64,000 nucleotides of DNA from an uncultured Alphaproteobacteria bacterium (GCA_902599405.1 CACKFO010000005.1:1-64000); one strand, 5' to 3'; shown: positions 36,229 to 46,093, counted from the first letter of the stretch. Program-made: numbers and translations. The notes: a model not told the origin generated them from the sequence alone.

Positions 36229-36236
36229 TTTTTAAA

Positions 36237-36473
36237 ATGAGCGATATTGAAGAAAGAGTAAAAAAAATTGTAGTTGAGCATTTAGGAGTTGAAGAGTCTA
36301 AAATTCAAAGTGACTCAAAGTTCATTGATGACTTAGGTGCTGACAGCTTAGACACTGTCGAATTGGTAATGGCTTTCGAAGAAGAATTTGGTTGTGAAAT
36401 ACCCGATGATGCAGCTGAAAAAATTGTAACACTTAAAGATGCAGTTACATATTTAACTGCTAATTCAAATTAA
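36237..36473 (+). CDS. acpP: Acyl carrier protein
   Basis: A 78-residue acidic four-helix protein that carries acyl chains on phosphopantetheine attached to Ser37 in the DSL motif ([11 protein letters not shown]). Length and charge are typical. Its own ribosome site and a 63-base gap before it suggest extra expression. acpS, which modifies it, is at the other end of the window (63285). Confidence 0.98.
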   Translation: MSDIEERVKKIVVEHLGVEESKIQSDSKFIDDLGADSLDTVELVMAFEEEFGCEIPDDAAEKIVTLKDAVTYLTANSN

Positions 36474-36491
36474 CATAAGAAACAATTTCAG

Positions 36492-37724
36492 TTGAGAAGA
36501 GTTGTAGTTACCGGACTTGGGACTGTAAACCCGTTAGGTAATAATGTAGCTACTTCATGGGATTCTTTAATTAATTCTGAAAGTGGTATTTCGAAAATAT
36601 CTAAATTTGATGTAAGTAATTATCCCTGTAAAATAGCAGGCTCAATCGATGATAAAAAAATAGATGGAGAAATTGTAAGCCCACGAGATCAAAGAAAAAT
36701 TGACAGATTTATAACGTTAGGTCTGATTGCTGCTGAAGAAGCGATTAAAGACTCAGGCTTTGTATCTGAAAACGATAATTCTTATCGATTTGGAGTAATG
36801 GTTGGGTCTGGAATAGGTGGACTTGACACTATCTACAGAAACTCATCAATTCTTGATAACCAAGGTATTAGAAAAATATCTCCTTTTTTTATACCGTCCT
36901 CTCTGATCAATTTATTATCAGGGCATATTTCTATCAAGTACAATCTCAAGGGTCCAAATAGCTCCCCTGTTACAGCATGTGCAACAGGAACTCACGCTAT
37001 TGGAGACTCATTTACAATTATTAAAAATAATAAAGCTGATTTGATGGTTTGTGGAGGAGCTGAAGCTGCAATATGTCCTTTAGGTATATCTGGATTTTCT
37101 GCTGCAAGAGCACTTTGCGACACTTTTAATGATAATCCAAAAAAGGGATCAAGGCCATGGGATAAAGAAAGATCAGGATTTGTCATGGGAGAGGGCGCGG
37201 GAGTCTTAGTTCTTGAAGAATTAGAACATGCAAAACAAAGAAACGCTAAAATTTATGGAGAGATTAAAGGCTATGGAATGTCTGGAGACGCCTTTCATAT
37301 TACAAAACCATCTGAAGATGGAAATGGAGGATATAGAGCTATGGAGATGGCTCTCAAAGAGTCTCAATTAAATCCAGATAGTATAGGATATGTAAATGCT
37401 CATGGTACTTCAACACAAATAGGCGATATGATTGAATTGAATGCGGTGGAAAAATTATTTCAATCAAATAATAAAATGTTTATGAGTTCGAACAAATCTG
37501 CAATAGGTCACTTATTAGGTGCGGCTGGAGCAGTTGAAGCTATATTCTCTTTAAAATCCCTTCAAACTAAAATCCTTCCTCCAACATTAAATTTAGATAA
37601 TCCTGACACAAAAACATCAATTAATTTAATACCTCATAATGCAATTTCTATAAACATTCAAAACGTAATATCAAATTCATTCGGTTTTGGTGGTACAAAC
37701 GCAAGTCTTATATTTGGCCATTAG
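36492..37724 (+). CDS. fabF: 3-oxoacyl-ACP synthase II
   Basis: The condensing enzyme of fatty-acid elongation, 410 residues. The nucleophile Cys sits in TACATGTH (near 163), and the two histidines in VNAHGTST (near 302) and SNKSAIGHLLGAAG (near 340); NSFGFGGTNAS closes the thiolase fold. The start is TTG at 36492, since MRRVVVTGLG is the usual first strand and no ATG precedes it. It overlaps the start of gmk. Confidence 0.96.
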   Translation: MRRVVVTGLGTVNPLGNNVATSWDSLINSESGISKISKFDVSNYPCKIAGSIDDKKIDGEIVSPRDQRKIDRFITLGLIAAEEAIKDSGFVSENDNSYRFGVMVGSGIGGLDTIYRNSSILDNQGIRKISPFFIPSSLINLLSGHISIKYNLKGPNSSPVTACATGTHAIGDSFTIIKNNKADLMVCGGAEAAICPLGISGFSAARALCDTFNDNPKKGSRPWDKERSGFVMGEGAGVLVLEELEHAKQRNAKIYGEIKGYGMSGDAFHITKPSEDGNGGYRAMEMALKESQLNPDSIGYVNAHGTSTQIGDMIELNAVEKLFQSNNKMFMSSNKSAIGHLLGAAGAVEAIFSLKSLQTKILPPTLNLDNPDTKTSINLIPHNAISINIQNVISNSFGFGGTNASLIFGH

Positions 37725-38334
37725 AAGTAAAAATTTCTGTATAGTGTTATCATCACCTTCTGGTGCTGGTAAAACTACAATTTCTAAGATGCTTTTAAAA
37801 AAAGATAAATCTATTTCTTTATCTATATCATGCACCACGAGGCCTAAAAGAAAAGGAGAAGAAAGTAAAAAAGATTATATATTTTTATCAGACAAAGAGT
37901 TTAATAAGGCAGTTAGTCAAAATAAATTTATTGAACACGCCAAGGTATTTGGTTACAGATATGGCACTTTAAAACAAACAGTAAATAATTTTTTTAAAAA
38001 AAATAAAGATGTTTTATTTGATATAGACTGGCAAGGATACCAGCAGTTAAAATATAGCAATAAGGAGGTTGTAGGTATATTCATACTTCCTCCTAGTAAA
38101 AAAGAATTGATAAATAGGTTGAAAATTAGAGATAGAGATACAAAAGATGAGATGAAAAAAAGAATGAGTTTAGTTCAAAATGAGATATCACACTTTCCAG
38201 AATATGATTATGTAGTTGTAAATAAAAATTTGAATAATTGTGTAGACCAAATTAAAAATATAATTAATGCTGAAAGATTAAGAAGATCAAGATTAATTAA
38301 TTTAACTAATTTTGTTGGTAAATTTCAGACTTAG
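37714..38334 (+). CDS. gmk: Guanylate kinase
   Basis: It phosphorylates GMP to GDP. The P-loop SSPSGAGKTT (residues 13-22 from this start), SCTTRPKRKGE, the GMP-binding Tyr region and the IFILPPS strand are all present, as is the RDRDT lid. The start is uncertain: an ATG at 37687 overlaps fabF by 38 bases, while the TTG at 37714 gives the usual short leader before the first strand and an 11-base overlap. Its 3' end overlaps rsmA by 29 bases. About 206 residues, normal. Confidence 0.92.
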   Translation: MAIRSKNFCIVLSSPSGAGKTTISKMLLKKDKSISLSISCTTRPKRKGEESKKDYIFLSDKEFNKAVSQNKFIEHAKVFGYRYGTLKQTVNNFFKKNKDVLFDIDWQGYQQLKYSNKEVVGIFILPPSKKELINRLKIRDRDTKDEMKKRMSLVQNEISHFPEYDYVVVNKNLNNCVDQIKNIINAERLRRSRLINLTNFVGKFQT

Positions 38335-39061
38335 TAGCTCTAAATAATTTTATTAAATCCTCTAAATTTAGATTTTCAACTCTCGTATTTAAATCAATGT
38401 TATTATTAAAATCATATTTTTTTAAAATATTTTTAAGAGATTTTCTTTTATGAGAGAAAAGTTTCCTTTTAAATAATATAAATTCATTTAATTCTTTTTT
38501 TGTAATGAGTTTTTTTTTCAATTTTTTAAATGTTAATACACTAGACTCAACTTTTGGTATGGGTCTAAAACAATTTTTACTCACATTAAAGTTCAAATTA
38601 ATATCATAAAAACACCTTACTAATGAATTAATTGAATTTAAATTTTTATCTAATAAACGTTTAGCAAACTCTTTTTGAAACATTAATATTAAAATGTCTG
38701 GTCTAAAATTAAGAGTTGATAATTTTACTAGAATTTGAGAGGAGATATTATAAGGCAGATTTGATATCACAAGTTGATATTTTTCATTAAGATTAATTTT
38801 CAAAATATCAGCATTTATAATATTAATGTTGCTAACATTTAAATATTTTCCTAAGAGACATTCATTTAGATCTTTATCAATTTCAACTAGTGTTAATGAA
38901 GAGGGTTTTTTTGTAATAATGGTATCTGTTAATTTTCCATTACCAGGTCCAATTTCTAAAGTTTTTAAATTTTCAGAGGGTATAAGATTTGCAATTTTAT
39001 TTGTAATATTATTATCAATTAAAAAATTTTGACCATATTTTTTTTTTAAAATAGTTGGCAT
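38306..39061 (-). CDS. rsmA: 16S rRNA dimethyladenosine transferase
   Basis: The KsgA enzyme that dimethylates A1518 and A1519 of 16S rRNA and checks 30S assembly, 251 residues. YGQNFLIDNN is the classical N-terminus, EIGPGNGKLT the SAM motif, and NLPYNIS the catalytic N-L-P-Y motif. KESFAKRL-like and FRPIPKVESSV segments follow. It starts inside the end of pdxA, the conserved order lptD-surA-pdxA-rsmA. Confidence 0.95.
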   Translation of the reverse strand: MPTILKKKYGQNFLIDNNITNKIANLIPSENLKTLEIGPGNGKLTDTIITKKPSSLTLVEIDKDLNECLLGKYLNVSNINIINADILKINLNEKYQLVISNLPYNISSQILVKLSTLNFRPDILILMFQKEFAKRLLDKNLNSINSLVRCFYDINLNFNVSKNCFRPIPKVESSVLTFKKLKKKLITKKELNEFILFKRKLFSHKRKSLKNILKKYDFNNNIDLNTRVENLNLEDLIKLFRATKSEIYQQN

Positions 39062-39948
39062 GCCAAATAAGAGGTATTATCTGCTAAATTTTTATTGATA
39101 ATATCTTTTGCAGTACCATGTGCGGGACTCAATCTTCTATAATTTAATCCAAGTGTTAAATTTAAAGTTTTTTTATTCAATATTTTAAAAGGAATTAAAA
39201 CTTGATCATGATAACTTGATATAAAAAGTGTGCTATCTTTTATCTTATTAAAAGAGCTGTCTGCTGGATACGGTCCCTTAATTTTTTTATAATTTTTAAT
39301 TATTTTTCTTAATACCAAATCTTCATTTCCTAAAGTGCCATTTTCTCCACAATGAGGGTTGTAACACAAAAATTTTATCTCATTAAAGTTTAAACCATAA
39401 TTACTATTATCTAAATTGGTGAAAAGATCATTTAAAAATGAATTTATTTTTTGAGATTTAATATATTTATGAATCAATTTAATATTTATATGAGTTGTAA
39501 ATGGAATTACTGAGAATTTATCACCATGCATCATCATAATAGTAGTCTTTTCATTTATCTTACCAAGATATTCTGTCATTCCAGTAAAATCTAAATTTTT
39601 TTTGAATAAAGCTTTATTTATAGGTAAGGTAATAAGATCATATTTTGTCAAATTAGCCAAATTATTAACAATGTTAATTTGATTCAGTATATTTAAGTAT
39701 TTTTTATTACTTACATCATTGACGTTGAAAACGTTTAATTCATTTTTTTTATATTCTTTAAAACTTATGGGGTCATAAATCTCATTTATTCTTATTTTAC
39801 ATTTTTTTAATAGAACATTTTTATTACAAATTAATAAATATCTAACTTTATTTTTAAGGTATTGAAAAGATTTTAAAATTAACTCAATGTTAATTGAGTC
39901 TTCATCTCCTAACAATACGTATTTATTCTTAATTTCTAGTTTTTTCAT
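39046..39948 (-). CDS. pdxA: 4-hydroxythreonine-4-phosphate dehydrogenase
   Basis: An enzyme of pyridoxal-phosphate synthesis working with PdxJ (encoded at 62581). The 300-residue protein has a diverged N-terminal half, but the second half is clear: the three metal-binding His in FTTHI, NPHCGENG and YHDQVLIPFK, then TLGLNYRRLSPAHGTAKDI. It is shorter than the usual 320-340. The ATG at 39948 sits in the last 20 bases of the surA-like gene; an earlier ATG at 39999 would overlap more. Position fits the standard operon. Confidence 0.9.
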   Translation of the reverse strand: MKKLEIKNKYVLLGDEDSINIELILKSFQYLKNKVRYLLICNKNVLLKKCKIRINEIYDPISFKEYKKNELNVFNVNDVSNKKYLNILNQINIVNNLANLTKYDLITLPINKALFKKNLDFTGMTEYLGKINEKTTIMMMHGDKFSVIPFTTHINIKLIHKYIKSQKINSFLNDLFTNLDNSNYGLNFNEIKFLCYNPHCGENGTLGNEDLVLRKIIKNYKKIKGPYPADSSFNKIKDSTLFISSYHDQVLIPFKILNKKTLNLTLGLNYRRLSPAHGTAKDIINKNLADNTSYLACQLF

Positions 39949-40600
39949 AAACAAAATATTCAAATTCTTTGTCAGTTTGTGATCTAATGTATGAAACAAT
40001 TAATTGTTCTATCTCATAGTACCTCACTTTATCAATACATACATCGTACTTAAAACCATTTATTTTTACCTCGAAGTTATTCGTGTTATTTTTTAAATTG
40101 AAAAAAAAATTATTTATAAACTCTTTATTATCTTTGAAGTTTATGATCTTACTAATGACAAGACAATTATTTTCACTAATTGGTAAATTTAATTCACTTA
40201 AATTCATAAAAATATTTTCAATTTCTTCAACACTTAACTCGTTTCGAAAGTAATTATAAATAAACTCGTCTCTAATTCTTGAAAATCTATAAAAATTTAA
40301 AATAGTTTCATTTTTTAGAATATCTTTACCAAACTTGCCAGTTAATTCATTGTCAATTTTAGATATAAAATTAGAATTATTTTCTTTTAAATCCCTAATT
40401 ACATTCTTTATCAGGACTAAATCTTTTAAGCTATTTGCATCATTTATTTCACTATTATGATATTTAAAATAAAAATCTTTATAAATATTTAATTCAATAT
40501 CGGTAATTACTAATCCTTCATTATCATACAAAACATTTGAGAAAGTATTTAATGATAAAAATAAAAAAAATATTACTTTTAATAAAATTTTATAAGCCAT
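39929..40600 (-). CDS. Reduced SurA-like periplasmic protein
   Basis: A 223-residue exported protein with a signal peptide (cut near SNVLYDNEG). By position it is SurA, the outer-membrane protein chaperone, since it lies between lptD and pdxA. The start, with VITDIELNIY, looks like the SurA_N opening (normally D-x-V-I-T-x-x-x-L), and RDEFIYNYFR suits a chaperone helix. The parvulin PPIase domains, about 100 residues each, are not recognisable; SurA usually has 300-430 residues. It probably retains only the chaperone core. It overlaps lptD by 11 bases. Confidence 0.7.
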   Translation of the reverse strand: MAYKILLKVIFFLFLSLNTFSNVLYDNEGLVITDIELNIYKDFYFKYHNSEINDANSLKDLVLIKNVIRDLKENNSNFISKIDNELTGKFGKDILKNETILNFYRFSRIRDEFIYNYFRNELSVEEIENIFMNLSELNLPISENNCLVISKIINFKDNKEFINNFFFNLKNNTNNFEVKINGFKYDVCIDKVRYYEIEQLIVSYIRSQTDKEFEYFVYEKTRN

Positions 40601-42734
40601 AATTTAGATTTCCTGGTTCTTCAAAAAAGATATTTGTTTTCTGTTCATATCCAAAAAATCCTAAATAATCCATATAAAAACTAATACTTAATGTTTCATT
40701 AGGTGTAGTGTTGTAATTATCATTAAATCTAACATCTCTGTATGTAATGACTAGTTCAGAACACTCATCTGAAAGATTCAAATTAAGCGATTGAGAATAG
40801 GGACTGTAATTGTTTTTTATATCCATATTTGAATTAAGCGATAATTTTATATTTTCATTAACTTTTTTACCAATTCCTAATCCCAAAGATTGAGTGTCTG
40901 ATGAGGAAGTTTTATATGAGTCACCATCTGTTTCATTATAAAATAAATTAAAATTTAATAGATTTGAGTAACTTAAATCGTAATTCATTTCTTTTTTGGA
41001 TAAACTAGTATTATTTAAACGACTATCGATTTGAAAAGAAACATCTTTAAAATTTGTTTTTGCTTCTAATGCAAAGTCAGAAAAATTTGAATTTTGTTTT
41101 ACTTCTCTTGTATAGTTTGTATTAGCAATATAATCATAAGATTGATTCAATTTTAAATTTAGCTTATGGTTAAATATATTTAATTCATTTTCTAATCCAT
41201 ATACTATTCTACTGGAATTATCTTGTAAATCTTCACCATAGTATCTGCTATCTGAAAATTGATTTTGATAATTAAATGATATCGCTTTACTATCCTCATT
41301 AATTATATCTTCAGAAATTAAATTAGTATTTTGAATAATTTTTAGCCTTGGTTTAATAATATTAAATTTATTAAAAAATAATTCTGATGAGAATATTGCA
41401 TTACTTTGAAAAACATCTTCATTCAAATTTGAATTATCTTTGTATTCATAAGAATTAAAATTATTTTTAAAGCTTAACTTATTGTATAGGTTATAGTTAT
41501 TTATTTTATAACTATTGAAAATTTCATTATTTATTTTAATAAAATAATTATCAGAGGGTTTTTCAGTACTTGAATTTGCTCTGTTCAAAATTCCAATATT
41601 ATAATTATTAACAATAGAAAAATTTTCTGATGGGTAATGTATATCCATATATCTAATTGATGGAGTAACAGGTATTAAGTTCGAGTCAGTAGTATCTAAA
41701 GCAGCAACATATGATATCTCACTCTTAAGAAAGTCATTTTCCTTTAAAACATTATAACTATCCAATGCAATAAAAATATCTTCAAAATTAACTGGTTCAT
41801 CATTAATTGATCTTGTTGTTGATATACTATTTGTTACAAGCGCTTTAAATGAAAGAATATTACTCTTATTTATTTTTTGTTTTGCACTAAGATTAGCAGA
41901 ACTATAAATATCTTTATTAACTTTTCTTTCATTGTAAAGATCCAAGGATATATTCCCCCCAGATCTTTTACTGTTTACACTTGTATTAATAATGAATTTT
42001 TCAACAATTTCAAAATTAGTGTCTAAAAATAATTTTGGTTTAAAAAGAATGTCTGTGCTTTGATTAATTGGTAGGTAGTAAGGAGTAACTACCCCAGTGT
42101 CAGTGTTACCACCAATTGCAAACTCTAGAGTAGGTGTTAAAAATCCTTTTTTTCTTGGGGCTTTACTCCCGTAATGTGAAAAATATGGTAAATAAAAAAC
42201 TTTATAGTCAGCTATTTGTAAAAAAGTGTCATAGTGGTTAAATTTATCGTTTACTATGTCATATTTAGTTTTATCAATCCTCAAAGACCAAGTGGGACAA
42301 TTAAAAAAACCCTCTAATTCACATGGTGTTAAAAAATTATCATAGAAATTAACTATATCATCAGACCTCTCTACTTTATCCGAGTCTATTTTTAAATCAT
42401 TGTTATAAATGTAACTTACTTCATTTGCTTCAAAACTTGTAAGTCTTGTATTACCTACTAGATCTTTGCCACTTAAAATATTAAGCTCTTGATACAAGTA
42501 AAAGTCTCCATAGACCTCAACTAAATCTTTGTCATAGTCTATAATTCCTTTATCAACTAAAATGTTTGTATCATTTATATTAATTTTTGAGTTATCTGCT
42601 AATTCAACAATATTTTTATCCTCGTCATAAGTTATGTTTGTTGTATTTATGTAGGTATCATTATTTGCACTTAAAACCATTATTTGCCTTAAAAAAAAAA
42701 TAAAGACTAAAAATAAAACTAGAAATTTATTCAT
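40590..42734 (-). CDS. lptD: LPS assembly outer membrane protein LptD
   Basis: The outer-membrane barrel that inserts LPS, 714 residues. After the signal sequence comes the beta-jellyroll OstA domain (residues about 30-150), then Cys residues in PCELEGFFNCP, then the conserved LPYFSHYG and the RKKGFLTPTLEF segment that opens the barrel; the rest alternates beta strands. A further Cys lies in DECSELVITYRDVRF near the C-terminus, so the interdomain disulfide is possible. It overlaps lptG by eight bases. Confidence 0.93.
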   Translation of the reverse strand: MNKFLVLFLVFIFFLRQIMVLSANNDTYINTTNITYDEDKNIVELADNSKININDTNILVDKGIIDYDKDLVEVYGDFYLYQELNILSGKDLVGNTRLTSFEANEVSYIYNNDLKIDSDKVERSDDIVNFYDNFLTPCELEGFFNCPTWSLRIDKTKYDIVNDKFNHYDTFLQIADYKVFYLPYFSHYGSKAPRKKGFLTPTLEFAIGGNTDTGVVTPYYLPINQSTDILFKPKLFLDTNFEIVEKFIINTSVNSKRSGGNISLDLYNERKVNKDIYSSANLSAKQKINKSNILSFKALVTNSISTTRSINDEPVNFEDIFIALDSYNVLKENDFLKSEISYVAALDTTDSNLIPVTPSIRYMDIHYPSENFSIVNNYNIGILNRANSSTEKPSDNYFIKINNEIFNSYKINNYNLYNKLSFKNNFNSYEYKDNSNLNEDVFQSNAIFSSELFFNKFNIIKPRLKIIQNTNLISEDIINEDSKAISFNYQNQFSDSRYYGEDLQDNSSRIVYGLENELNIFNHKLNLKLNQSYDYIANTNYTREVKQNSNFSDFALEAKTNFKDVSFQIDSRLNNTSLSKKEMNYDLSYSNLLNFNLFYNETDGDSYKTSSSDTQSLGLGIGKKVNENIKLSLNSNMDIKNNYSPYSQSLNLNLSDECSELVITYRDVRFNDNYNTTPNETLSISFYMDYLGFFGYEQKTNIFFEEPGNLNYGL

Positions 42735-43683
42735 TTAAATAAACTTTAATAAAGAACAATCCTGCTATCATACTAGCAATTACTTCAAATTCTTGCCGAT
42801 AAAAGCTTAATGAATTATTAAATACAAAAAATGAGTACATGAGAACAATTAAAGATAAAAATATTGGGTTTTTTAAACTTTGTTTTGCATTAATAAATTT
42901 TGAACTGAAAAAATATAAAAATAAACAAGTAAAGAATAATATAAAAAAAATAGTAAAGTTTATTAATTTAATATTAAATTTTATTTTATTTTTCTTACTT
43001 ATATCTTTAACCATTAAACTATTTTTAATTATATCAAAATAATCTAGTTCAATCATTTTTGGAGAATTTATATCTTTTATAAAATTATTCTTATATCGAG
43101 TAAATTTTTCAATAAAAAAAGATTCTTTTTCAAGACGAATTTTATTACTAAATTCAGCTGACTCAATTATATCGTTAGCTATTCGGTAAGAGCGATACTC
43201 AGAAGAATTATAATCACTTTGTTCAAAGTTCTTAAGCACTATATAGTTTTTGACATCACCTGCTTTTTTTATAAATATCTTAATTTTTGATTGATTATCA
43301 ACATTTATTAAATTTATTTTATAATCCTCAATTAATAAATTTAGTTGATTTTTACTTAACTCAAAAAAAGTAAAGATCAAAACTATTGGTAAGATAAAAA
43401 TTGTTAACAGTCTTAAACTAAAGTAACTCTTTATAACTGTAATCTCGTTTTTTGACCTTAAAAAAATACATAATAAGACAATAGATAGTAAGTATATGAA
43501 AGAGGGTACGTATGCTAATATTTGCAATGAATTTAGAAAGCTAACTTTAAGTATAATAAAAAAAGTATAATTTTCATTTAAATTACCAATTAATGAAAAA
43601 ATGAAAAAAATTGTCAAAGTAGACACAATACATATCAGAAAAGATAAAAAATATTTTCTATAGAGAAGATTAATTATTTTCAT
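42727..43683 (-). CDS. lptG: LPS export ABC permease LptG
   Basis: A 318-residue YjgP/YjgQ family permease: three N-terminal helices, a periplasmic jellyroll from about residue 110 to 225, and three C-terminal helices. It has the usual Y-x-x-K/R start and the short SLQIL...PSFIYLL coupling region. With LptF and LptB it drives LPS out of the inner membrane. It follows lptF, overlapping its frame by 14 bases, so gene order lptF-lptG-lptD is intact. F and G are told apart by position. Confidence 0.88.
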   Translation of the reverse strand: MKIINLLYRKYFLSFLICIVSTLTIFFIFSLIGNLNENYTFFIILKVSFLNSLQILAYVPSFIYLLSIVLLCIFLRSKNEITVIKSYFSLRLLTIFILPIVLIFTFFELSKNQLNLLIEDYKINLINVDNQSKIKIFIKKAGDVKNYIVLKNFEQSDYNSSEYRSYRIANDIIESAEFSNKIRLEKESFFIEKFTRYKNNFIKDINSPKMIELDYFDIIKNSLMVKDISKKNKIKFNIKLINFTIFFILFFTCLFLYFFSSKFINAKQSLKNPIFLSLIVLMYSFFVFNNSLSFYRQEFEVIASMIAGLFFIKVYLNE

Positions 43684-44712
43684 TCAATTTAAAAAATATG
43701 AAATAACAAAAAGAAAATAGAACTAAGAAGTTTATGAGATAATAATAATATAAATTAAAATTAGAATGATTATTTAAAAGAAAAATCAGATAGGAATTTA
43801 TAACTTGAACAAAAAGTAAAACTAAAAACAAAAATCCATAATATTTAAAAATATTTTTTTTGGAATAAAATAATAAAATTATTTTCAAAGAAACTATCGA
43901 TATAACTATTGTCAAAAAATATTGATATATTCTATTATGTCCATGATAGTAAAACTCATTATCAATATTGTTTTTCTCTAATAGTTGGAGTGTATTAAAA
44001 TGTTCTTTATCCATCATTAATATTTCAATTTCATTATTCTCAATACTGTAAATAAATTTATCGAATATTGTTTTACTTTTCTCAGTATTATTTAAAATTA
44101 CTCTTTCACCTTTATTAAAAATTAAATTGTAATTTTTTCTATTTCTATTTCAACATTTTTTGAATTAATAAATTGACCATCTTCATATATTATTGCTTCT
44201 ACGTCAAAAAACTTATTATTACTTTGTTTTTCAAAAAATATACTAACTTCATTCTCAATATGAAATTCTTTTAATGAAGGTACTCCTAATTTTAAATTAT
44301 TTCTGATTTCTAACTCTTTAACTTTGTATTTTTCATAAAGATTTACTGAAAATAATTCATTATTTAAAAAATAAAAAACTATTATTCCTGAAGTTAAAAA
44401 AATTGATAAAAATAAATTATTTTTTAATGAAAAATACTGCTTTAAGATAATTATCTCATTACTACTATTAAACTTATAATTTAAAAAGAAACTAGAAATA
44501 ATTAATAAAAAGGGCATTAGGGGACTTATAAAACTTGGTAAAACTAACAAGGTTGTTGAAATTACATCTAGAACCTGAGTTGTTAGCGATTGTTGTAACT
44601 CTAATATTCTTAAAATTTGAGATAACCATATAAGGCCAATAAAAATTGCTATATTTATTGAAATATATTTTAAATAGTTAAAAATTATATATGATCTAGT
44701 TCCTCCAAGCAT
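43670..44712 (-). pseudogene. lptF: lptF, LPS export permease, split by a one-base frameshift
   Basis: Two frames encode one protein. The N-terminal part (44122-44712, 196 residues) has the LptF start SYIIFNYLKYISINIAIFIG, helices 1-3 and half of the periplasmic domain. The C-terminal part is open from within the shared region down to 43670 (first ATG at 44017) and has the rest of that domain and helices 4-6. They join if one A is added to the run of six A (plus-strand T 44133-44138), giving 347 residues, the usual length. No stop interrupts the corrected frame. Either a homopolymer error, transcriptional slippage, or a true inactivating indel explains it; LptF is normally essential. Confidence 0.85.
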
Positions 44713-46093
44713 GAAAGCACAATTTAACTTAATAAATTTACCTAATCAAAGCATTAAATTAAATGTCAATATCTTAGATAGGGTTTCTAAAAAAAAAGGT
44801 TTATCTGATTATTCATATAACAAAAATGTCATATTTAAATACTCAATTAATATTAATAAATCTGAATTAGCCTTAAACATTTATCCTGAGGGGTCTAATA
44901 AGAGTCACTTTTATAAAAACGTTTTGGGATCATTTGTTTATGATATTTCTATTAAATATTCAGCCACAAATGTATTTGTAAATTCAAAAGATAAATTAGA
45001 CCTTGAGTCTTTGGTCTTTGGTTTTTTACAAAAAGATTTTATTTATTCTATTTATAAAAAAAATTCTAAGAATTCAAAATATAAAACTAATTTTAAACTT
45101 TCCCAAAAAAATCGTAGTTTATTAAACTCACTTTATTTTCTAAAAGAGTTAGTTTCTGAGCCAAGTAATATAATTTACCCAAAATCTTTTGTTAAGAGAT
45201 CACTAAGTCAAATGAGCAAAAAAAATATAAATATAAAAACTTTAAACAAGAATAACATAAAGAAAATTGGCCTTAATTGTTTATTGGCAGTTAGTCAAGG
45301 AAGTCATAGAGAGCCTATGGTTATGGAGTTTTCAAAGAAAAATAAAAATAAATATAACGTAGATATTTTGTTTGTAGGCAAAGGTGTTTGCTTTGATAGC
45401 GGAGGTATCTCAATTAAACCGAGTGCTGGTATGGAAGACATGAAGTGGGATATGGCTGGATCAGCGGTTACTGTCTCAATTATCAAACATTTGAGTGAAA
45501 TAAATACAAATTTTTCTTACGCAGGTATTGTAGGCCTTGTGGAAAACATGCCAAGTGGGACCGCTTACAAACCTGGTGATATAATTAAATCTTATAAAGG
45601 TATAAATGTTGAGGTTTTAAATACAGACGCTGAGGGAAGGCTAGTATTAGCAGATATAATCACTTACGGATGTGAAAAATACAAACCAAAAATAGTAATT
45701 GATTTTGCAACTTTGACTGGTGCTATTATGGTAGCCTTAGGACAACATTATGCTGGTTTGTTCTGTAACGATGATAAACTAGCAGATTCACTTTATCAAT
45801 CCGGGTTAGACACAAATGAAAAAGTTTGGAGAATGCCTCTCCATGACGATTTTGATAAAGAACTTAACTCACCTTTTGTTGATTTAAAAAATATAGGAGC
45901 AGGAAGATATGGCGGATCAGTTACTGCTGCTCAGTTTTTACAAAGATTTGTTCCAAAAAACACAAAATGGGCTCACCTTGATATAGCTGGTACTACATGG
46001 AAAAATGGAGGGGATATAATGAACAATAAAGGTTCTACTGGTTTCGGCTTGACATTGATTTCAGATTTTATAAGTAAATATTTCAAAAATTAA
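44711..46093 (+). CDS. pepA: Leucyl aminopeptidase (M17)
   Basis: A two-metal cytoplasmic aminopeptidase, 460 residues, that recycles peptides. The catalytic half has VGKGVCFDSGGISIKP (metal-binding Lys and Asp), MKWDMAGSA and the signature NTDAEGRLVLAD near residue 310. The N-terminal half is diverged. Its ATG shares two bases with the ATG of divergent lptF. It may lie in a unit with ndk, six bases downstream. Confidence 0.94.
   Translation: MKAQFNLINLPNQSIKLNVNILDRVSKKKGLSDYSYNKNVIFKYSININKSELALNIYPEGSNKSHFYKNVLGSFVYDISIKYSATNVFVNSKDKLDLESLVFGFLQKDFIYSIYKKNSKNSKYKTNFKLSQKNRSLLNSLYFLKELVSEPSNIIYPKSFVKRSLSQMSKKNINIKTLNKNNIKKIGLNCLLAVSQGSHREPMVMEFSKKNKNKYNVDILFVGKGVCFDSGGISIKPSAGMEDMKWDMAGSAVTVSIIKHLSEINTNFSYAGIVGLVENMPSGTAYKPGDIIKSYKGINVEVLNTDAEGRLVLADIITYGCEKYKPKIVIDFATLTGAIMVALGQHYAGLFCNDDKLADSLYQSGLDTNEKVWRMPLHDDFDKELNSPFVDLKNIGAGRYGGSVTAAQFLQRFVPKNTKWAHLDIAGTTWKNGGDIMNNKGSTGFGLTLISDFISKYFKN

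Noticed and set aside
36174..36236. Riboswitch or attenuator before acpP
   Set aside because: The 63-base gap is too short and shows only a ribosome site and a possible CATAAT -10 box.
44117..44143. Programmed -1 ribosomal frameshift in lptF
   Set aside because: The zero-frame reading A-AAA-ATT is not an X-XXY-YYZ slippery heptamer, and I see no stable downstream hairpin. Polymerase slippage or a homopolymer error is simpler.
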